Notes: generated from the sequence alone by a model not told the origin. Counted from the stretch's first letter, positions 1 through 5,659 are shown. The stretch: 6,902 bases of DNA from CAYYRI01 sp964474185 (GCA_964474185.1 CAYYRI010000024.1:1-6902), one strand, 5' to 3'. Made by a program: numbers and translations.

Positions 1-2
1 CT

Positions 3-1085
3 TTAAAACCAAAAGCTTTCGGACTCGATATTTCCGATTTGTCATTAAAGGTAATTCAGCTCGAAAGAAAACGAGAAGGCTTTGATTTGGCGTCTTTTGG
101 TGAAACCCAGATTAAGCCAGGAATAATAAAGGGAGGGGAAATAAAAGACGAAGACGGTTTGGCAAAAATTATTAAGAAAGCGATAACTGGAGTCAAAGGA
201 AAAAAAATAAAAACGAAATACGTCATCGCCTCGCTTCCCGAGGAAAAGGCTTTCTTGCAGGTAATTCAGATGCCGAGAATGCTGGAAGAAGATTTGAAAT
301 CCGCCGTGATTTTTGAAGCCGAAAATTATATTCCTTTGCCGATAGAAGATGTTTATTTGGATTCCCAGATCGTCCTGCCGGTAAAAAACCATTTGGATCA
401 TTATGATATTTTAATCGCCGCCCTGCCTAAAAGAACAGTCGACCCCTATTTATCTTCGCTGAAAAAGGCGGGATTGAAGCCCTTGGCTCTCGAAATTGAG
501 TCTCTGGCCGTAGCAAGGGCTTTGATCAAAGACGAGGTTACGGTTTCTCCGGTTCTTTTGATTGATTTGGGGGCGACAAGAACCAGTTTTATTATTTTTT
601 CCGGGCACGCGTTAAGATTTACTTCTTCCATCCCCGTTTCTTCCCAGAAATTCACCGAAGCGATTGCCAGAACCATGGGGATTGATTTGGCTGCGGCCGA
701 AAAAATGAAAGCAAAATATGGTTTGGAAACAAAAACCAGTAAGGAAGGGGGCCAGGTTTTCGACGCCTTGATTCCTCCCCTGACCGATTTGATTGAACAA
801 ATAAGAAAATATCTCGATTATTACCAGACGCACACTTCTCATGAGCATTTGTTGCCCGACGGCAAGAAAGTGTCAAAGATACTGCTTTGCGGGGGAGGGG
901 CAAATCTGATAGGGTTGAACGATTTTCTTTCCCGTGAGCTTGATTTGCCGGTGGAATTGGGAAATCCCTGGATAAATATTCTGCCGGAGGGTAAAAAAGA
1001 GGTACCGGAATTGTCTTTGGAAAAAACGTTTACTTTCGCCTCCGCCTTGGGCTTGGCCCTTCGCGGGCAAAAAGAAAACGATTAA
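3..1085 (+). CDS. pilM: PilM, actin-like type IV pilus assembly ATPase (5' partial)
   Basis: PilM is a cytoplasmic actin-fold protein that binds the N-terminal tail of PilN and links the pilus motor to the inner-membrane PilNO platform. The frame has no stop back to base 3. The residues before the TTG at 39 (AFGLDISD, leading into LSLKVIQL) are the phosphate-1 strand of the actin fold, normally written GLDIGSSSVKVVEL in this family. The true start is therefore upstream of the window, and the TTG at 39 is internal. Counting from that TTG, the second nucleotide-binding motif is LLIDLGATRTSF at about 173-184, and the adenosine motif LLCGGGANLIGL is at about 282-293. At least 360 residues are visible, close to full family length. 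TAA is at 1083-1085. A 118-base gap holding hairpin repeats separates it from pilN. Function is inferred from motifs plus the pilN-pilO neighbours. Confidence 0.93.
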   Translation, partial: LKPKAFGLDISDLSLKVIQLERKREGFDLASFGETQIKPGIIKGGEIKDEDGLAKIIKKAITGVKGKKIKTKYVIASLPEEKAFLQVIQMPRMLEEDLKSAVIFEAENYIPLPIEDVYLDSQIVLPVKNHLDHYDILIAALPKRTVDPYLSSLKKAGLKPLALEIESLAVARALIKDEVTVSPVLLIDLGATRTSFIIFSGHALRFTSSIPVSSQKFTEAIARTMGIDLAAAEKMKAKYGLETKTSKEGGQVFDALIPPLTDLIEQIRKYLDYYQTHTSHEHLLPDGKKVSKILLCGGGANLIGLNDFLSRELDLPVELGNPWINILPEGKKEVPELSLEKTFTFASALGLALRGQKEND

Positions 1086-1091
1086 ACCGTT

Positions 1092-1202
1092 ATGATCAAT
1101 GAATTTCTAATTCATTTCAATCTTCAATAAATCTTCAATTTATTTCGATGTTCGCTGAGTCTCCGACTCATCTCACATCTCGTAAATCTTTAGATTTACT
1201 TC
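1092..1202. repeat. Array of four 27-28-base hairpin units between pilM and pilN
   Basis: Four consecutive units (1092-1118, 1119-1146, 1147-1174, 1175-1202) each contain a perfect short inverted repeat. These are AATGAATT/AATTCATT (1098-1116), AATAAAT/ATTTATT (1126-1144), TGAGTC/GACTCA (1156-1170) and GTAAATCT/AGATTTAC (1182-1199), with loops of 2-5 bases. Hairpin centres lie near 1107, 1135, 1163 and 1190.5, so the period is 28. Stem sequences differ between units but pairing is kept in each. Every hairpin is bracketed by alternating GAT and ATC triplets (1094, 1120, 1147, 1177, 1203). The last GAT overlaps the pilN start codon. No T-run follows, so these are not ordinary terminators. I do not recognise a named repeat family. 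Confidence 0.75.
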
Positions 1203-1203
1203 G

Positions 1204-1752
1204 ATGATTAATCTTTTACCGCCAAAAGAAAAAGAAGAAATTTTACAAGAAGAGAACTGGAAATTGCTTATGATTTTAGGGACGCTTTTGCTGTTTTTTC
1301 TTATCTCTTTGTTATTGATTTTATTCTCGATAAAAATATTTGTTACCGGCGAAGTCGAAGCCCAGAAAATTCTTTTTGCGGAGCGGGAGAAAGAATTTAA
1401 AAATACCCAGATGCAAAATCTTCAGAATAATCTGACCGCTTTCAACAAAAAACTTTCACAATTGGATTCTTTCTATCAAAATCAATCGAATTCATCCGAA
1501 ATTTTAGAAGAAATTTCAAAAACGCTTCCTCCAGGAGTTTATCTGAATAATTTATCAATTGTCCCTCAGGGAGGAAAAGAAGGAGGATTTGTCTGCAACC
1601 TTTCCGGTTTTTCTCCCGATCGGCAAACCTTGCTTGATTTGAAAGAAAGCTTGGAAAAAGAAAAAAACTTTCAAGAAGTTTATTTTCCGTCGTCTAACTG
1701 GGTGAAGCCCGCGGATATCAACTTTACAATCAGTTTCAAAGTAAAACAATGA
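1204..1752 (+). CDS. pilN: PilN, type IV pilus inner-membrane platform protein
   Basis: PilN is a bitopic inner-membrane protein. Its cytoplasmic N-terminal tail binds PilM, and its periplasmic (here extracytoplasmic) domain pairs with PilO. The N-terminus MINLLPPKEK is the hallmark PilM-binding tail and fixes the ATG at 1204. A hydrophobic segment spans about residues 20-46. A charged coiled-coil-like stretch follows (about 50-95), then a C-terminal domain containing LPPGVYLNNLSI that fits the ferredoxin-like fold of the family. At 182 residues the length is typical. No Shine-Dalgarno motif precedes the start: the place where it should be is the 3' arm of a perfect 8-bp hairpin ending 4 bases before the ATG. 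The stop TGA overlaps the pilO ATG (ATGA), so the two are likely translationally coupled. Confidence 0.93.
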   Translation: MINLLPPKEKEEILQEENWKLLMILGTLLLFFLISLLLILFSIKIFVTGEVEAQKILFAEREKEFKNTQMQNLQNNLTAFNKKLSQLDSFYQNQSNSSEILEEISKTLPPGVYLNNLSIVPQGGKEGGFVCNLSGFSPDRQTLLDLKESLEKEKNFQEVYFPSSNWVKPADINFTISFKVKQ

Positions 1753-2273
1753 CGATAACCAGGAAAATTAATTTGTCGATATTTATTTTCGTTGTTTCGG
1801 CCGCTTTGATCGCCGTCTTTATCATTTATCCCTTTTTTAATGATATAAAAATAGGTTCAAAAGAACTGATCTCGCAAAAAGAAAATTTGGCGATCTTGGA
1901 GGCCCAAATGGTTAACTTGGAGAACTTCAAAATTATTTATAAGAATCTTGAAGAAATTTCCGAAAAAATCGACGGATTGTCTGTCAATCCGGAAGTGCCG
2001 GTGGAGTTCATCGGTTTTTTGGAAAATACCGCCGAAGAATATCATTTGAAGATTGAAATTTCTCCCTCTTCCGCCAGAGCCACTGAAAAAGATCTCTGGT
2101 CTTACATTACTTTTCAAATAAGCACCTCGGGTTATTTCACTAACTTTTTAAAGTTTCAGAAAAGAATGGAAAACAGCCCTTATTTGATTGAAATTCAAAA
2201 TTTAAGCATCGGCAGGCTTACCGAATTGGGCGAAATTCAAGCAAGTTTTACCATTAAAGTTTTTACAAAATGA
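1749..2273 (+). CDS. pilO: PilO, type IV pilus inner-membrane platform protein
   Basis: PilO partners PilN in the inner-membrane platform that aligns the pilus motor. The 174-residue product has a short basic cytoplasmic N-terminus, one membrane segment at about residues 9-29 (IFIFVVSAALIAVFIIYPFF), a coiled-coil-like region at about 33-75, and a C-terminal alpha/beta domain. That domain contains PVEFIGFLENTAEEYHLKI and a final strand pair ending in SFTIKVFTK, the layout expected of PilO. It begins in the pilN stop (ATGA at 1749-1752) and ends in the start of the next gene with the same ATGA arrangement. No independent ribosome binding site is visible, so reinitiation from pilN is the likely mode of translation. 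Sequence identity in this family is low, so part of the call rests on gene order. Confidence 0.9.
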   Translation: MTITRKINLSIFIFVVSAALIAVFIIYPFFNDIKIGSKELISQKENLAILEAQMVNLENFKIIYKNLEEISEKIDGLSVNPEVPVEFIGFLENTAEEYHLKIEISPSSARATEKDLWSYITFQISTSGYFTNFLKFQKRMENSPYLIEIQNLSIGRLTELGEIQASFTIKVFTK

Positions 2274-2584
2274 AATTAAGAAAAATCGGGTCATTTTTTA
2301 AAAAATTGCCGAGAGTTTTAGGAGAAAATTCGTTTTTAACTTTTTTGGGATTATTATTCTTTGCTTTGGTTTTGGGAGCGCTGATTTTCTATAAATTCAG
2401 CTTTTTAGTCGGCAAGGTAAAACCGGAAATTACCGAAGCATCTTTTAGGTTCCAGAAAAAAACCTATCAAGCGGTTTTAGACGAATGGCAGAAGCGGGAT
2501 AAAAGGCTTTCGGAAATCAACCTAAAATTATATCCCAACCCTTTTATTAAAATCTCCACCTCAACCCGGGGGTTGACTCAATAG
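2270..2584 (+). CDS. Small bitopic membrane protein at the end of the pil operon, unknown function
   Basis: I do not recognise this 104-residue protein. It has a strongly basic N-terminus (about residues 1-17), one hydrophobic segment at about 22-46 (starting SFLTFLGLLFFALVLGALIF), then a roughly 40-residue polar, probably helical region rich in K, E and Q and a short tail ending STRGLTQ. The charge distribution predicts a cytoplasmic N-terminus and an exported C-terminus. The start overlaps the pilO stop by ATGA, so it is translated as part of the same operon. It sits where pilP lies in proteobacterial clusters. No lipobox cysteine or PilP beta domain is visible, so it is not called PilP. 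A role in the pilus platform is inferred only from position. The stop is TAG at 2582-2584. Confidence 0.8.
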   Translation: MKLRKIGSFFKKLPRVLGENSFLTFLGLLFFALVLGALIFYKFSFLVGKVKPEITEASFRFQKKTYQAVLDEWQKRDKRLSEINLKLYPNPFIKISTSTRGLTQ

Positions 2585-2614
2585 CATTTTTCAGATAAAA
2601 TTCTAACGTTAAAA

Positions 2615-2652
2615 ACTCCTGTAGTTTAATGGATAAAACACTGGCCTTCTGA
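2615..2652 (+). pseudogene. 5' half of a tRNA-Arg(UCU), broken after the anticodon loop
   Basis: Bases 2615-2621 form a 5' acceptor strand (ACTCCTG). T2622 and A2623 fill positions 8-9. A perfect D-stem follows (GTTT 2624-2627 with AAAC 2636-2639) around loop AATGGATA. Next come anticodon stem strand CTGGC (2641-2645) and loop CTTCTGA (2646-2652) with anticodon TCT at 2648-2650. The expected 3' strand GCCAG is absent: the sequence becomes CAAGAGGG and a T-run. No T-arm or matching 3' acceptor strand CAGGAGT is found in the following bases. It resembles the complete tRNA-Arg(UCU) at 3406 but differs in both stems, so it is not a simple duplicate. Confidence 0.65.
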
Positions 2653-2666
2653 CAAGAGGGTTTTTT
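2643..2666 (+). terminator. Rho-independent terminator of the pil operon, built from tRNA-half sequence
   Basis: CCTTCT (2645-2650) pairs with AGAGGG (2655-2660) through one G-U pair around loop GACA, and six T follow (2661-2666). The 5' arm is the anticodon-stem and loop sequence of the broken tRNA-Arg. The hairpin lies about 60 bases after the last pil stop codon and just before the promoter of the next gene. Confidence 0.7.
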
Positions 2667-2667
2667 A

Positions 2668-2697
2668 TTGCACAAAGTTGAACAAATATGCTATACT
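2668..2697 (+). promoter_or_regulatory. Sigma-70-type promoter for the first HTH protein and tRNA-Arg(UCU)/tRNA-His
   Basis: A -35 TTGCAC (2668-2673) and a -10 TATACT (2692-2697) lie 18 bases apart, with an extended -10 TG at 2689-2690. Transcription would begin near 2704, about 22 bases before the ATG at 2726. The leader shows no Shine-Dalgarno motif. It follows a terminator directly, which supports a new transcription unit. Confidence 0.6.
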
Positions 2698-2725
2698 AAA
2701 ATAATAAAATCAATCCGTTTGATTT

Positions 2726-3415
2726 ATGAAATTAAAAGAAAAGATTAGAGCAATAAGTTTACGGAAATTAGGGAAAAGTTATAGTGAAATACGTAAGAAA
2801 ATAAAAGTTTCGAAGGGCACTTTAAGTTTGTGGCTTAGAGATATAAAACTCACGCCCGAACAAGAAAGAGAACTTTATGTAGAGCGGAGACAAAGAAATG
2901 CTTATAGGTTAGCAAAATTTAATCAGCGAAAAAGAATAAAAAGAACTAAGAAAATTATTGAAAAAGCAAAAAGAGAAATTTTATTAAATTTGAAGAACCC
3001 TTTATTTTTATCTGGTTTAATGCTATATTGGTCGGAAGGGGACAAATCTGACGAGAGAGAAGTGGTAAAATTCAGTAATTCCGACCCAGCGATGATCAAA
3101 TTTATAATGAGATGGTTTAGAGATATTTGTAAAGTGCCCGAGAAAAAATTTAGAATTGGTCTCCATATTCATAAGCTTCATTGTAGAGAAGATGTTGAGG
3201 AATATTGGTCGAAACTGACGAATATTTCATTGATTCAATTTCATAAAACTCAAATTAAACCTACCTCTTTGAGACATCGAAGGAATCGATTATATAATGG
3301 GACTTGTGCTATTAGAATAGGTAATAAAGATTTATTCCGAAGAATAAAAGGCTGGAAATTAGGTTTTCTTGAAAAAATGAATATAAAAATAAAGGAAAAA
3401 GATATGCCCCTGTAG
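2726..3415 (+). CDS. HTH plus LAGLIDADG-like protein overlapping tRNA-Arg(UCU)
   Basis: The 229-residue product begins with a helix-turn-helix-like segment (about 8-40: LRKLGKSYSEIRKKIKVSKG). A basic helical linker (about 41-90) follows. The core carries LYWSEGDK (100-107), FSNSDP (116-121), a basic strand FRIGLHIHKLHC (142-153) and EEYWSKLTNI (158-167). The pattern of a short hydrophobic helix ending in an acidic-glycine pair, then strands, then N-S/T-D-P recalls a single-motif LAGLIDADG homing endonuclease fold. This is an inference from motif shape. It shares the same motifs in the same order with the protein at 4991-5659. There are 25 arginines, 16 of them AGA codons, which are read by the tRNA-Arg(UCU) directly downstream. 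The stop TAG (3413-3415) lies inside that tRNA (positions 8-10). No ribosome binding site is visible. Catalytic activity is unproven; a DNA-binding regulator is the alternative. Confidence 0.75.
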   Translation: MKLKEKIRAISLRKLGKSYSEIRKKIKVSKGTLSLWLRDIKLTPEQERELYVERRQRNAYRLAKFNQRKRIKRTKKIIEKAKREILLNLKNPLFLSGLMLYWSEGDKSDEREVVKFSNSDPAMIKFIMRWFRDICKVPEKKFRIGLHIHKLHCREDVEEYWSKLTNISLIQFHKTQIKPTSLRHRRNRLYNGTCAIRIGNKDLFRRIKGWKLGFLEKMNIKIKEKDMPL

Positions 3416-3479
3416 CTCAATTGGATAGAGCAGTACCCTTCTAAGGTAAAGGTTGCAGATTCGAGTTCTGCCAGGGGCA
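3406..3479 (+). tRNA. tRNA-Arg(UCU)
   Basis: A complete cloverleaf can be drawn. The acceptor is GCCCCTG (3406-3412) with CAGGGGC (3472-3478), and the D-stem is GCTC/GAGC. The anticodon stem is GTACC/GGTAA with one G-A mismatch at its base. The loop CTTCTAA carries anticodon TCT at 3440-3442. The T-stem GCAGA/TCTGC encloses TTCGAGT. Discriminator A3479 is followed by CAT, so CCA is not encoded. Its first 10 bases overlap the end of the upstream reading frame and supply that frame's stop codon. tRNA-His follows after three bases. Confidence 0.95.
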
Positions 3480-3482
3480 CAT

Positions 3483-3554
3483 GGTGGCTATGGTGTAGTG
3501 GTAACACTGCTCTTTGTGGAGGAGCCGTCGCCGGTTCAAATCCGACTAGCCACC
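3483..3554 (+). tRNA. tRNA-His(GUG) with encoded G-1
   Basis: The acceptor is GTGGCTA (3484-3490) with TAGCCAC (3547-3553). The extra 5' G at 3483 faces C73 at 3554, the G-1:C73 identity pair of tRNA-His. The D-stem is GTGT/ACAC. The anticodon stem is GCTCT/GGAGC with loop TTGTGGA and anticodon GTG at 3516-3518. The T-stem has one C-A mismatch (3531/3545) around loop TTCAAAT. CCA is not encoded. It is cotranscribed with tRNA-Arg(UCU), three bases upstream. Confidence 0.94.
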
Positions 3555-3596
3555 CAAAAATTTCAGCCCGAGTTTTTCTCAATTTTCCCCAAAAAC

Positions 3597-3622
3597 AAAA
3601 AATCCACGATCGTGGATTTTTT
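3597..3622. terminator. Perfect palindromic bidirectional terminator
   Basis: A 26-base perfect palindrome is centred between 3609 and 3610: an A6 run, TCCACGATCGTGGA, then a T6 run. Read on the + strand it ends the tRNA-Arg/tRNA-His unit. Read on the - strand it ends the protease mRNA, whose stop codon is at 3651-3653. Convergent genes sharing one symmetrical terminator is the simplest reading. Confidence 0.88.
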
Positions 3623-3650
3623 GTACTATTGGCCGGCCTAAATGAGGATG

Positions 3651-4679
3651 CTACTTTTTTTCTTCCAACTTTACTTTTAGAACTATTTCTTTTCCCGCTC
3701 TCAAGATCTTTAAAGAGATTTCGTCGCCGATTTTTAACTTTTGGAGAGACAAAGATAAGGGATTTTTTTCCGTAATTTTTTCCCCGTTGCATTCCAAAAT
3801 CAAATCAAATTCTTTTAAGCCGGCTTTATCGGCCGCGCCCCCTTTTATAATGGCTTCTTCCCCCAATGTTTCCCTCACAATTAAAGCTCCGTAATCCACT
3901 GGCAGTTTGTTTTTTTCAGATATTTCTTTATTCAAAAGAATGTATCTTACCCCCAAAAACGGCCTTATGATTTTTCCGTATTTTTTAACTTCTTCGAAAT
4001 CTTTTTTGGCATAATTTATGGGTATGGCAAAGCCGATATTTTGAGCCCCCATAACCGTAGCCGTATTTATTCCGATAACCTTTCCTTCAATGTCCACCAA
4101 GGGGCCTCCCGAATTTCCCGGATTGATGGCGGCGTCTGTCTGGATCAAGCCTCTCAGCATTTCCGCCTGTTGTGTAATTCCGCTGAAAGCGGTAATGTAG
4201 CGGCTTAAACCGGAAACGACTCCGGTGCTTACCGTATCATGGAATTCTCCCAAGGCGTTTCCTACGGCGATTACCGATTGCCCCAGTTCTATGTTGTTTG
4301 AATCCCCTAGTTCTATAAAGGGCAAATTTTTGGCGTTAATTTTCAAAATGGCGATGTCGTTTATCGGGTCCCGGCATATGACTTTAGCCGGGTATTTTTT
4401 ATCCGGCTCATAAATAACGGTATAATCCGCATCGGTGTCCCCGACTACGTGCTGGCTGGTTAGAACATAGCCGTCTGGAGAAATAATGAATCCCGAGCCG
4501 CCTCCTATTTTAGTCCTTTCTTTTTTCCCGTTTCCAATCTTGGGTAAAACAAAATTTTCACTCCCGTAAGGGAAAAAATAAAAACCCTCGATTTTGGGCA
4601 GATCTTTGGAAATTACGATGGTTATTACCGCGGGACAAACCCTTTTTGCGATTTCAATAACCGGAGATTTTTCTTGCAT
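3651..4679 (-). CDS. HtrA/DegP-like trypsin-family serine protease with one PDZ domain
   Basis: A serine endopeptidase of the S1C (HtrA/Deg) type, 342 residues from the chosen start. The triad is visible as His77 in LTSQHVV, Asp108 in NDIAIL and Ser190 in GNSGGPLV, with oxyanion-loop context INPGNSGGP. One PDZ domain follows at about 240-338 (FLGVRYI at its start, ADKAGLKEFDLI as a typical PDZ core). The start ATG at 4679 is preferred because MQEKSPVIEIAKRVCPAVITIV matches the usual N-terminal edge of the protease domain. A longer in-frame start at 4781 would add 34 residues read through an inverted-repeat leader with no protease-like features. With either start no signal peptide or membrane anchor is seen, so the enzyme may be cytoplasmic, which is unusual for HtrA. 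No Shine-Dalgarno precedes 4679, and the start codon lies in a predicted helix. The stop is TAG at 3651-3653. Confidence 0.93.
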   Translation of the reverse strand: MQEKSPVIEIAKRVCPAVITIVISKDLPKIEGFYFFPYGSENFVLPKIGNGKKERTKIGGGSGFIISPDGYVLTSQHVVGDTDADYTVIYEPDKKYPAKVICRDPINDIAILKINAKNLPFIELGDSNNIELGQSVIAVGNALGEFHDTVSTGVVSGLSRYITAFSGITQQAEMLRGLIQTDAAINPGNSGGPLVDIEGKVIGINTATVMGAQNIGFAIPINYAKKDFEEVKKYGKIIRPFLGVRYILLNKEISEKNKLPVDYGALIVRETLGEEAIIKGGAADKAGLKEFDLILECNGEKITEKNPLSLSLQKLKIGDEISLKILRAGKEIVLKVKLEEKK

Positions 4680-4834
4680 ACCCAGTATATCAACCCCGCA
4701 GCGAACTTCAGTTCGCAACAGAGTTCTTGCTTTAATTATATTATTACACCCAGTATCTGCCTTTGTGTTTTGGAAAACCATTTACTAATCCGCCTTGGGC
4801 GGATTAGTGCGGGGTTGTATTACTGGGCATACAA
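4674..4834 (-). promoter_or_regulatory. Structured leader of the protease mRNA sequestering its start codon
   Basis: Two arms, 4809-4834 and 4674-4699, are inverted repeats. In the - strand RNA they form 23 of 26 pairs: 9 perfect pairs (4809-4817 with 4691-4699), a 3x3 internal loop, then 14 pairs including two G-U. The start codon at 4677-4679 lies in this helix. Nested inside are a perfect 11-bp hairpin (4784-4794 with 4798-4808, loop of 3) stacked against the first arm, and a GCGAACT/AGTTCGC hairpin (4701-4716) one base from the second arm. A second copy of ACCCAGTAT at 4748-4756 (first copy 4680-4688) offers the 5' arm an alternative 11-pair partner. It could be a cis-regulatory leader or a small inverted-repeat mobile element. 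Confidence 0.6.
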
Positions 4835-4838
4835 ATGT

Positions 4839-4867
4839 ATTTTATCATAAGACAACATTGTCAGCAA
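4839..4867 (-). promoter_or_regulatory. Candidate promoter of the protease gene
   Basis: On the - strand, TTGCTG (4867-4862) and TAAAAT (4844-4839) are separated by 17 bases, with an extended -10 TGA just before the -10. Transcription would begin near 4832, at the outer end of the inverted-repeat leader, giving an mRNA leader of about 150 bases before the ATG at 4679. The -35 is a weak match. Confidence 0.45.
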
Positions 4868-4955
4868 CAAGAAAATATGCTAATTTTAATAATTGAAAAT
4901 TAAGTAGTATTGTATTATTTTTTACAATTTAATAGATAGACCAAATTCGTCCTAG

Positions 4956-4984
4956 TTGTGTTTTAGGTTTCGTTATGATAAGAT
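4956..4984 (+). promoter_or_regulatory. Promoter for the second HTH protein and tRNA-Arg(CCU); possibly leaderless
   Basis: TTGTGT (4956-4961) and TAAGAT (4979-4984) are 17 bases apart, with an extended -10 TGA at 4976-4978. The expected transcription start falls at or within a base or two of A4991, the first base of the ATG. The mRNA may therefore be leaderless, consistent with the lack of any Shine-Dalgarno. The AT-rich stretch 4870-4950 before it shows no gene. Confidence 0.55.
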
Positions 4985-4990
4985 AAATTA

Positions 4991-5659
4991 ATGGGTAAAA
5001 AGGCTCTCACTAAAACACAGATTAATCAAATAATTCGTCTTAGAGAACGGGGCTATAGTCTTCCAGAAATAAGGCGTATTACTTCGCACGGAAGTGGCAC
5101 AATATTTAAATACATTCGTGGAATAAAGATTTTACCTAAATTTGAAGAATTGTGGAAAAATAAAAGAAAATCCAGCGTGTCCCGAATGATTCAAGAGCAG
5201 AAAAAATCTCAAGAAGAAGCAAAAAAACTTATTAAAAAAATAGGGAAAAAAGAAAAAGCCTTAATTGCAGCATGTCTTTATTGGGCAGAAGGAGCAAAAA
5301 GAGATTTTAATCTAACCAATACCGATCCATCTTTGATAAAAACTTTTGTAAGTTGTCTTAAAGAATTAGGTGTAAAAAAAGAAAGACTATCAATAAACCT
5401 TCGAATATACGAAGATTTAGATAGAGAAAAAGCTTGTAATTTTTGGTCAAAAATTGTTGGTATTCCCAAAAAAAAGATAATGTATATCGATGTATTAAGG
5501 GGTAAAAAGAATGGAAAACTTAAATATGGTATGTGTCGTTTGAGGGTTATAAAAGGAGCTTATTTTTTTAAATTACTGAATAATCTTGCAGAAATTATTA
5601 AAACTAATACAGTTGCCCCTGTCGTTCAACGGATAGGACGAGGGTTTCCTAAACCCTAA
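4991..5659 (+). CDS. Second HTH plus LAGLIDADG-like protein, reading into tRNA-Arg(CCU)
   Basis: A 222-residue homologue of the protein at 2726-3415. It has an N-terminal helix-turn-helix-like segment (about 12-45: RLRERGYSLPEIRRITSHGS), a basic linker (about 46-88), and a core with LYWAEGAK (96-103), LTNTDP (108-113), RLSINLRIYEDLD (132-144), NFWSKIVGIP (150-159) and YGMCRLRV (179-186). All shared motifs occur in the same order, but overall identity is low, so this is an old divergence rather than a recent duplication. The last 14 residues (APVVQRIGRGFPKP) and the TAA stop are encoded entirely by tRNA-Arg(CCU), beginning exactly at its first base. That tail is unlikely to be part of the conserved fold. 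No ribosome binding site is present. A homing-type endonuclease is the favoured guess from motif shape; a transcription factor is possible. Confidence 0.75.
   Translation: MGKKALTKTQINQIIRLRERGYSLPEIRRITSHGSGTIFKYIRGIKILPKFEELWKNKRKSSVSRMIQEQKKSQEEAKKLIKKIGKKEKALIAACLYWAEGAKRDFNLTNTDPSLIKTFVSCLKELGVKKERLSINLRIYEDLDREKACNFWSKIVGIPKKKIMYIDVLRGKKNGKLKYGMCRLRVIKGAYFFKLLNNLAEIIKTNTVAPVVQRIGRGFPKP

Noticed and set aside
1092..1202. CRISPR array
   Set aside because: There are no conserved repeats with unique spacers; each unit is a different palindrome, and the period of 28 is far too short for repeat plus spacer.
2615..3479. A self-splicing intron splitting a single tRNA-Arg between 2652 and 3445
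   Set aside because: The downstream tRNA is complete on its own. The left anticodon stem CTGGC does not pair with its GGTAA, and A2615 cannot pair with C3478. No group I core was recognised between them.
3250..3792. Long open frame on the - strand across the tRNAs and the terminator
   Set aside because: It overlaps two tRNA genes and the ends of two well supported genes antisense, and its product shows no recognisable domain.
4674..4834. A clear MITE or insertion sequence with terminal inverted repeats
   Set aside because: No convincing target-site duplication flanks the arms, and the mismatch pattern favours an RNA helix on the transcribed strand. It is kept as the alternative explanation only.
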